Part shown: piece by piece, positions 55,031 through 64,000 of the stretch | Numbering within the stretch: the stretch's first letter is position 1 | Layout of the letters: every line of letters begins with the position of its first letter | DNA from: Pteria penguin | Lineage: Eukaryota; Mollusca; Bivalvia; Pterioida; Pteriidae | Assembly: GCA_035048485.1 (NCBI GenBank) | Contig: CM068584.1 | Span: 65,282,542-65,346,541 of the forward strand | Length of the DNA stretch: 64,000 nucleotides | Direction: 5' to 3' | The notes under the pieces: model-generated | The model's input: only the letters and a program-made list of their open reading frames with translations | The model's database searches: none | What the model was told of the DNA's origin: nothing | Position numbers and translations under genes: made by a program

Positions 55031-57650
55031 CTCATGTATAGCCTGGTCCTTAGATGGGTTTTGGCTCTTAAATTCAGGTCAATTTGATAATTATTTTGCT
55101 TTTAAATTTACTTGTTGGACAGTAGGTTAGTTTTATTGTATAAAAATCAAAAAAAAAAAATGTGCTGGCCTATCTTATGAAATTAGTTTTAAGCTACATC
55201 TTCTCAGAGACCTATATGCCTCTGATCTTCTGAATTGTAGTATTCTGAATGTTGTAATGGAGATGATCTAGCTTTAAACTGCGAATCAGAAAAAAAAATC
55301 CACAAAAATGATGTGGAAGCATGTGTTCCGTGCGTACTCCTAGCTACGCCATTGCTGGATAATTTATATATACAGTTATGGCCCTTGTTTGGAAATCTTC
55401 AGCGTGGTGACGTTGTTGTCATATGACGGTCGTAACATCGATTGAAATAAATTATGAAGAACATTGAGGTTTATGCATCGAGATTTTGAAGGTAAGACAG
55501 CATTTTCCTATTTACACATATCTTCTTCACAAATATCTTCATATCCATGCTCGTAAGTCGTGTATAATGATGAAAATTTGTAGGCAAGACAGGCGCATCA
55601 GTTAGAATGGCCTCTGCTCGGCACATCAGTCATCACGGACTACATTTTTTTTTTTTCATTGTCAAACATCAGTCTGAAGGGATCGATTGTTTCTGATGTC
55701 ATACCATTGATCGTTTTCTTTGACATTGATTTACAGTATTCTAATGCTATTTCGCCGGTATTTAATTTACTGAAACATGACTGAAAATTTGGATGTGTTT
55801 TAATCTCTTTCATTGATATTGATCATAATACAGACTACAGTAAATTTTAGTATTTCTGTTGAATTTATAATCTGAATTGTGTTCCAATTTCTCATATAAT
55901 TCTCATACTTAAGACAAGTTTTAATTAAAGTCTGCAAGTCACATTTAAATGAGCTTTTTAGATCGTCATAAATCATTTATGACGAGATGATAAATCAAAG
56001 TTAGACATCCAGGTATTTGATAACAGACATTGGGAATATTTGGGGTACAACATTAGACATTTTCGCAGAGAGCAATGCATATTCATGAGGAATTTTGGTA
56101 AAAAGGAATAATTGAAATATTTCATCATTCAAACAAGCAAATTTTGAATACATGTTTTCTACATTTCCCATCATTTTTTATGAGCAAAACCCTTTAGAAT
56201 TAATAAGTATTTAAAGTTGTATTGTTGCTTACAATAAACCCTGAGATTTAATCCAAGCGTCATAGCCAGTCTCCTGTGGTATCTACATAGACCAGATAGT
56301 GTTAAATCTAGGATTCAAAAAGGGCACACAAATTTCTCCATCAAAAGGGCACTTTTTAACGTGGTATTTGGTAAAAAGGGCACATAATTTAGCGACTTCT
56401 GTCACCAAATATATTTAAAGATTTAGTTTAAAATTGCATTTTTTCTTTGTTTTATCAACTTAGATGATATCTGAATATGTGAAATATAATTCCTGATATT
56501 GATAATTTGATGTAATTTGCAACACTTAACATTGTTTTTGTTGAAAATTTTATTTCCAGCTTCTCTTCAAAATAAATTTTTCACAGTTGTAAGAACTATA
56601 ACTTAATATCTGTTACAATTACATTATTGCAATAATTAAATGCTTTTGACTATTGCATTACTTCCCAATTTGTAAACTTATTCTGTTTCATGTTCTTGTA
56701 AATTAATCTAAACTTCTCCAAGAGCAGCACTGATTCTTCTGTCTATTACTGGCAAACTGAGATAATGACAGTCTTTACATGTATCATTATTTTTTACATA
56801 TTAACTTAAATATTTGAATGACATGCCATTATTTTAGCTGAAAAGATGGTGTTATTAAGGAAAATGTAATGTGGGTTCTAGAAGTACCGTATACATGTGC
56901 AGAAGGACTTATAGACAAGTTTATAAGTCCTTTATGTGCAGTTGTAATTTCTAGGTTGAAATAAATTTTAAATCAACCTGACCAATATTTTGATGAAAAT
57001 AAAGAAAACAATTTGCTACTAACAAAATAAAAAGTTCTCTCAGCCTCCCCCATCCACCCAATTTTCCTTCACAAATAAATTCCTGGGTCTGCTACATGTA
57101 TGAAGTGTGACTGATGTTTGAATAATTCAAAGTCAAAATCTTAATGGAAATTGCTAGAAGCATTAATGGAAAATATAAAGTGTATCTGTCCCCTTTAACT
57201 TATTAGTTACTTTTGTGACTGCTTTATATGACGATCTTTGTAAATAAATTGCTGGCCCAAGTGATTGTCTCAGTTCAAAGTATATAAGTAATAGTAATAA
57301 TTTATAACGCTTATAATGTTCATTCACATTTATTGACTTACAGATAGTAAATATTCTATTTATTCTAGAAATACTAAGAAGTCATGTTTTAAAATCAGTT
57401 ATGCTATTCAGTTCTTTGATCGTAAAAAACCGACACACTATACTTTGTGAGTTTTTTGCTCCTCTTGTTGCAATTACTTATGTTGATATTGTTGTATCAA
57501 ATGATAGAAGATATTCTGAAATATCATCTTCGCCGGAATTACTCAACAGTGTTCAAAATTATCAGAGGAAATGTGGAGAGTAGATCCTAAATATTTGGTG
57601 TCAAATTGAGAAAATTAGTTAAATAATATTAAGTAAGGCATTTAAAATGG

Positions 57651-58150
57651 NNNNNNNNNNNNNNNNNNNNNNNNNNNNNNNNNNNNNNNNNNNNNNNNNN
57701 NNNNNNNNNNNNNNNNNNNNNNNNNNNNNNNNNNNNNNNNNNNNNNNNNNNNNNNNNNNNNNNNNNNNNNNNNNNNNNNNNNNNNNNNNNNNNNNNNNNN
57801 NNNNNNNNNNNNNNNNNNNNNNNNNNNNNNNNNNNNNNNNNNNNNNNNNNNNNNNNNNNNNNNNNNNNNNNNNNNNNNNNNNNNNNNNNNNNNNNNNNNN
57901 NNNNNNNNNNNNNNNNNNNNNNNNNNNNNNNNNNNNNNNNNNNNNNNNNNNNNNNNNNNNNNNNNNNNNNNNNNNNNNNNNNNNNNNNNNNNNNNNNNNN
58001 NNNNNNNNNNNNNNNNNNNNNNNNNNNNNNNNNNNNNNNNNNNNNNNNNNNNNNNNNNNNNNNNNNNNNNNNNNNNNNNNNNNNNNNNNNNNNNNNNNNN
58101 NNNNNNNNNNNNNNNNNNNNNNNNNNNNNNNNNNNNNNNNNNNNNNNNNN
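57651..58150. other. Assembly gap, 500 Ns
   Basis: Exactly 500 Ns, a typical placeholder length. The 40 bases on each side are near copies of each other, so true missing sequence may be small or none. Confidence 0.97.
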
Positions 58151-61100
58151 AAATTAGTTAAATAATATAAATTAAGCCTTTGAAAATGGGTAGTTTTTGT
58201 TCGTATGAGTGAAGGTTTCTAAGCGTCGTAGACCGGCTATGTAAACCATTTCGGTTAAAACATATTCATAGACGACATATTATTTACAGTCACTTGATCA
58301 ATTAATGTTATAACTTTTGCGTATAAGTCCTAGAATGAATTGCTTTTAAGGGACAAACATCCTTTAATTTTCTTTAATATCTGACTGAAAACAGACGTGA
58401 ATATGACCTGCAAAATTATAATTTCGGCATTCAGACAACCGTGTTAAACTCTGTTCGTGTATGGATGTAATCTAAATCTCAGATTAAGAAGGTAACATTG
58501 ATTAAAATCCCCCAATTAACACCCGAAAAGTAGCAGGCAGTGCAGTACACCGGTTAAGGCTGAGACTGAACAGCTGACTTAGATAATTACATAATGTGCG
58601 GAAAGTCTTAAAGAGGGCATGTATGAAGCGATACTCGTAATATACTAGCCCTGTAAATAACGATTTTTTTAGGGTTTCATATTACGTGAATGAAGATTGA
58701 TCTTCTTCAGTCTCATAAAATAATAACTATGGGAAAATAAGGGCATGGCGCTGAGAAAAAGGGCATGGCGCCGCATAAAAAGGGCATGGCGCGGCGCCAT
58801 GCTATTTTGCTTTAGAAAAAACGCTACCAGACGTCATGCCAACTTTGAGAATAAAAATACATTATGAAAATACATGTACAGTATCATAAAAGAAATTCCA
58901 TGTTTCTATTTGGTAATTCTCAAAGTCGGCATGACGTCACTGTCTCTATTGGTCTATAGAGACACCCGAGAAGTCTGGTCATAATACTTGGGGTTAAAAC
59001 TCAGGTTTTATCATTAGCGTTGATACAACTTTAAGTTCTTCTGTATGAAATATAAAGGCTTTGCTTATAAAATATGATCGGAAATGTGTAAAATATGTAT
59101 TCAAAATTTACTAGTTTGAATGATAAAATATTTTGATTATTCCTTTTTACTAAATTTCCTCCTACATGTATCTATGGTAAAGTCTGATGCTTTCCCCAAA
59201 TGTTCTGAATGCGTGTTATCAAATACCCGACTTCGAGAATGTGCATAGATCATTAGATGATTCATCTTCACCTGCAATGGAAATATACATGTAGCAATAC
59301 AGATCATAAAAAGCTTTAGAATTATTCTGTACTATAACAGATTTGATTATTGAAGGCCAAAAGTTGAATATATATCACCCATAATCACTGGCTTAAAAAG
59401 GGAAAAAAAACCCCCCAAATTAGCAGTATTACAGTGTTCGCGAGAAGTTTTTTTCACTACAAGCCCAACGGGCAGTAAACAGACAAAATTCAGAAGCCTT
59501 ACAAAAATTTCACAAGCCCGAACTTTTTTATATGTCCTTTTAATTTTAGATAATAAGGGAGAAAACAGAGGATATCGAACAGTTCTCTTTCAATTTCTTT
59601 CTCAGTCTTTGGGCAGATCGGAATTTTATGACTAGTTTGTTATAGTCAGCTTTCTTAAGCTAGTGTAGACACTTGCTTGTCTCACTAAGACCGGAAAGAA
59701 TAAAAGCAGAATTATTGTTTCCTACAACATCACTTGGAGTACAAGAGTATTTTGGTACATAGTATTTGTGCCATTTTGACCCTTAATTTCATAGTCCTTA
59801 ACAGAGGTCAACCTAAAGTGGTCACTGTCCATGACAAACTTACAGTTCTCCACAGTCTCTGCCCAGCACCATTTACAAAACATTTTACCCAATTAGGCGT
59901 CTTAATTCCAGCCACAGGCGCCCCTCGCATCAATGTGTCTGGAATTTCATCTGTGGCGATATTTCATAATGATGCTCTTTTTCTTAATGCGACGGCCGTT
60001 TCAGTGTCTTACGAGTAGGATCTGTCCCCTTTATACTTCAGGAAAGGAATCATGACCTGTTATTATGCCCTGTTCACCTTCCAAAATTTTACAAGCCCAA
60101 TCGGGCTTCCGATCCCTAATTTTTACCCGCCCGATCCCAATTTTACAAGCCTTGAACAACGGGCTTGTGCTATCTAACCACGATGGGCCACATCCAGGTG
60201 CAAAATCAAGAATTGCATGTACACATTACATTGTGTATTTTACAAAGGTGTGAATGAGCACAGTAAAATTTCCATTTGGATTCCCACTGTGATTTTTCGA
60301 TGTTTTTTCCACCGTGTTTTGTGCACTTTATCCAAAAACACCTGGACTGAACTGTGTATATATTAGTAGGGGACAAATTACCAAAATAACTAACGTTATT
60401 TCGGCTGTTGAAACATAAATTTACAAGATTCTTCTCTCACGATTGTTTGCAATACATACATGAAGGGCACCTACCAGTACCATTACATAGGGAAAATTTT
60501 GTCAGTTCACATTTAGAATACCAGCTGTCCTGGGTCACTTATTATTTACCATAGAAATCTATTGATCTGCTGATAAAGAGTACATGATCTATTCAGGTCA
60601 GACATGCTTATCTTTTGCTTGCAGGATTACCCATTACATCAAAGTGCCAAGGTCCTTTACAAGCTTGTTGAATAAATACTCTCTGTTTGCAAAAGAAAAT
60701 TATCCACATGAAGAGTTTAATATTAGATCTAATTCTGAAATATTGTCTAAATTTCTATCTAGTAGATGTAAGAACTTCTTCAAGAGAATTCTTTGATGTT
60801 CTCTGTGTGTTTACAATTTACAGTGAAAATTAAATGTCATCGGACCGAGGGACAAGTCCGGTAATAATGCCGTCGGTCTCGTAATTAACTTTAAATTTCC
60901 AGACCGATTGTCCGATGAAGGTGAACAAAATTAAATGTGAAACAAAATGTTTAAAGGCCCTTTTATTTATATGGGGAAAATATGTTGACATTGATAAGGC
61001 TTTAAAAAAAAAAATCTTTGTTTCCTGCAACCCAACCGACCCCTCAAAAATGGCGCCAACTCTGATTTTTTTCTTCGCCATTTACAAGCGCCGCCATTTC

Positions 61101-62109
61101 TGGAAACGAAATTTCGGAATCGGTTTTCTGAAACTTCACATTGTTGTTGTTTCCAGTATTTTTACAACAAATATGGCGACCCCCATGGCATCAAGCCTAG
61201 TCGTACATGATGAATTATGTTGAACAATACCTTTTATTATACATTATGTATGTCCATCTGAATGTGAAGACATTTTAAAAAGAAAAAAAAAAAGAAAAGC
61301 CTACCTACCGACCCTATCTTTTTAGGTCATGTTACAGGAAACAAGCATATTTTTTTGGCCTAACTATTGTATTGATTTTGTTGAAGAAAAAAACTGGAGA
61401 GATGTGTTTTTATTTGTTTTCGGTCTGGTAAAAGTTGCTTCGGTCTGGTGAATTTTCCTAGTTTACCAAACCGAACGTCCTATAAAATGTTTTACAGTTT
61501 CATATTCATTGAATTTTAAAATCATTTCTCTACCAGTCTTGTGTTCCTCTGTGTGCTGTAAAATGCAATATATATTATATTCATTTTTTGGATGATTAGT
61601 GAATAATACGCATTTAAGAAAGTATTAGAGTAATCTATAATGAACTTTAAACTATACTATAAATTTTATAATATATGCATTATGGATGATTAGAAAAATA
61701 TGGTAAACTATTAAGCTTTGAAAATACAGAGTAATTTTCCAAAGTAAGAGTTATCTTTGATATCAGAGGAATGCACAACCTGAAGAAAGCGTTAGATTCA
61801 ACATTAATATACAGATATTTTGTATATACGATTTACGGAGCAAAATTTGAGCATTCTGAGAGCAAGGTAAACAGAGGGATATAAACAAGAAGTGTGGTAT
61901 AAATGCAATTCCGAGGCCCAAGTGCTTTAAATTTTCAATTTATTTTATAGACCAAAGTTAAATTGTTCGTCTTTATTTACTGCATCTGTGATCTACAGCA
62001 TACAAGTTGTAATGTTATCTGAACGTGTTCCATGGCGGTACTTGTCCCACATTTTTGAGTATCGAGAGTTCTCAAGAGAACTATAGTTTGTTTACGGTGA
62101 AGAACACAG

Positions 62110-62345
62110 TGAAATTATTGCACTTAAATGGTGACAGCATCTTTCTAATGGTTTGCATATAAATTTCTACCTTTGCAATGGACCCAGCCGAAGCAGTGAG
62201 GGATCTTTTATGTGCCACGTCTACCATGACACCGTACCTTGGTTTTATTGTCTCATTCTCTTTTTGAAAGACAGAACACCGATGTGTCCACTGTGGGAAT
62301 TGAACTCTAGACCTATAGGTCACAAACTGAGCAACTCATGCTCTG
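62110..62345 (-). mobile_element. tRNA-derived SINE, minus strand, diverged
   Basis: Reverse reading gives a tRNA-like head (GTGTGGCTCAGAGC, B box AGTTCAATTCC), the GTGCCAC/GTGGCACATAAAAGATCC body and GGGTCCATTGCAAAGGTAGA. The head resembles that at 50531 more than family 1. Confidence 0.75.
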
Positions 62346-63133
62346 AGCCACACCGACTTATTCACAGTATTGGTGAGGGGGAGGGAGTGAAGAAAATTTT
62401 ATTGAAATTAGAATGAATCATTCAAGAAGTTCTGAGTGGTCTACTGTAAAAAGATACTGATCCAGGGACATTGTTGACATTCACTGTTAGTGAATAGCAA
62501 TCTTGATCTTTTTTTTGGTATCAAACAGTTTAAATTATTTTGTTTTAATCATGCTGCAGTAGATCACATGTGGCTTTTGCTTTGTGCTTTGACATAGATT
62601 TTATTTGGTAGTTACTTTTTGACCGGATTGCAAAGCAATTCTGGTCTATGAATTGGCGAAAACCGTCTGTCCGTCCATCAGTCGTCCATCCGTCAGTCCG
62701 TCCGTCTGTTGTCAACTTTTTGCGTTAAGCCTTTGCAATCCGGTCATACCGTCGTTGACGGTTTCTTGTTAATAGTTATTTTTATTCTGCCATGATGTCA
62801 CACATTTGTATAATGAATGGCATTGTATATTTTGTATATTTGGTACGAGGTTTTGTCATTTTTTTTTGTGATCAACCAGAAACCAGAAACCTGGTTTCTA
62901 TGAATTCCAAAAAATGATTGATGATTTTGTTTACAGGCTATAATAATGAAATCTTGAAAAAAATTTTTAAAGATTAAAGAATTCCTCCTAATCAAGTAGA
63001 GACTAAAGTAAAGAAAACAGATATGTGTGTGTACATTAAGATACCATCTTAAGATACTATTTTTTCCAGAGTGACCTGCCCTTGAGTGGAACATAATTTT
63101 CATCTTTAGTCCTTACAGACGAGGCACATCAGA

Positions 63134-63250
63134 ATGGGGTCATTTTTCCGCAGTGAGGAAATGACCTTGTGTCAGCTTTTCCTTCAGTCTGAAGCAGCGT
63201 ATGCTTGTGTGTCGGAACTTGGAGAGTTGGGACTCGTGCAATTCAGAGAT
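63134..63250 (+). CDS. V-type proton ATPase 116 kDa subunit a, first coding exon (partial)
   Basis: Encodes [20 protein letters not shown] and continues [19 protein letters not shown], ending at a GTAAGG donor (63251) in phase 0. This is the highly conserved N-terminus of subunit a of the V-ATPase membrane sector, which helps form the proton path and links V1 to V0. Only 39 codons of about 830 lie in the window; the next exon, expected to continue with LNPDV, is not found in the last 750 bases. A TTTAGTCCTTACAG acceptor at 63105-63118 just upstream suggests a noncoding first exon further left. Confidence 0.95.
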
Positions 63251-63719
63251 GTAAGGGACATGTTCTTTACTATTTATAAATTTTTAGTTTGTTTGATTTT
63301 CCTTTTATGTCTCATCAAGATTATGGACCTTACATTTTAAAAGCATTTGTTTGGTGCATTGCACAGAAATTTAGACCTATTTAATTGCAAGACGTTGGTC
63401 TATTTTGATGGTAGGGCCACATTTTGTAACATAACGTCTGGCATCATTCTACATATTTTGGCATCAAATTAAACAAACTTCAAACATGCCTATATACATA
63501 AACGATTGACGATAAATACTTAACCTTGATCTGCCGTCGTAAGGCTCTACACACTTTTTACCCATCCTGTGTCATATTTGCCAGTATATGTATATGTAGT
63601 CTGAATCATCCACATGTTTGTGTAATTTAATTGCATCTTGTGAACAGAATCAAACGTTCCGTTTATCAAAATTGCAAGTTTGCGCAACATAAGGAATTGC
63701 GGCCCTGTCATCAAAATAG

Positions 63720-63890
63720 GGCCATGTCTTGTGGCTAAGACATATTGACGGAACTTGTCCGAAGCCATGAGGGGACATCCGTTTGAACTGTCTCATCTGA
63801 AAGACGCAGATGAGCCACTGATGGGATTTGAACCTGAGACATCTTGGTCAGTGGTCAAGCACTTTACTGCTTGATCATTCCTCGTTCATT
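63720..63890 (-). mobile_element. tRNA-related SINE fragment in V-ATPase intron 1
   Basis: Read in reverse, it shows a tRNA-like stretch (AAGTGCTTGACCACTGACCA, B box GGTTCAAATCC) followed by TCTGCGTCTTTCAGATGAGA. It resembles the SINE heads elsewhere in the window. Confidence 0.55.
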
Positions 63891-64000
63891 GATTTACAGT
63901 TAGATATGTAGTTTTATATAAAGGAGGGAGTACCATTTCTTGTGCTTCGCAAAATATCCAGATAATTTCTGTATCATTTGCCCATGCTTTGGGAGACCCA

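Larger units (their letters stand above)
51398..63118. other. Intergenic/5'-noncoding region between receptor and V-ATPase gene
   Basis: No convincing coding exon is seen. It holds the receptor 3' UTR (extent unknown), MITE-like elements (52664-52822, 54935-55030), repeat R2 copy 3, poly-C/poly-G runs, the N gap, a short GGGCATGGCGC repeat block (58740-58800), and a minus-strand SINE (62110-62345). AT-rich sequence fills the rest. Open frames such as 53335-53589 and 59734-60018 lack recognisable domains. Confidence 0.6.

Noticed and set aside
57647..58165. Open frame across the N gap
   Set aside because: Composed almost wholly of Ns; an artefact.
59734..60018. 94-codon plus-strand open frame
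   Set aside because: No signal, domain or splice context recognised; the region looks repetitive (CAAGCCC-rich phrases around it).

Overview
This is a stretch of animal nuclear genome, almost certainly from a bivalve mollusc. The evidence is long AT-rich introns, consensus GT-AG splicing, several tRNA-derived SINE families with CAAT-type tails and target-site duplications, many small hairpin transposons, and a TTAGGG-like tract. I cannot fix the genus from the sequence alone.

Layout: (1) 1-8000 is intergenic DNA with no convincing exon. It holds SINEs, MITE-like 'CAGTGGCGGAT' elements and small minisatellites. (2) 8080-51397 (+) is one large gene that I could join exon by exon from signal peptide to stop: 44 coding exons, 5733 nt, 1910 codons plus stop, with every junction in phase. 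It encodes a type I membrane protein: signal peptide, twelve C-type lectin-like domains (CTLDs) with short Thr/Pro linkers, a Gln/Pro-rich repetitive stalk, one transmembrane helix and a 35-residue tail. It resembles the mannose receptor/DEC-205 family in plan. However, the first CTLD follows the signal peptide directly, so the ricin-type and fibronectin-II domains of that family are absent. (3) 51398-63118 is intergenic or 5'-noncoding DNA with repeats and a 500-base N gap (57651-58150). The gap's two flanks are near copies of each other, so it may be false. (4) 63134-63250 (+) is the first coding exon of the V-type ATPase subunit a (116 kDa), which runs off the right edge.

The twelve CTLDs differ in their sugar-binding motif. 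CTLD4 and CTLD5 carry QPD, CTLD6, 8, 9 and 10 carry EPN, CTLD11 has EPT and CTLD12 has QPS. CTLD1, 2, 3 and 7 have lost the motif. One polypeptide therefore probably combines galactose-type, mannose-type and non-sugar-binding modules, as expected of a pattern-recognition or clearance receptor.

The most unusual structural signal lies in the introns of this gene. At least seven of them begin with, or contain, degenerate tandem repeats whose unit carries the 5' splice site, and in several the unit also includes the last bases of the preceding exon. This gives rows of duplicated GTAAGT-like donors. Introns also carry nested terminal-inverted-repeat elements, near-perfect hairpin MITEs and dispersed repeats shared between introns.
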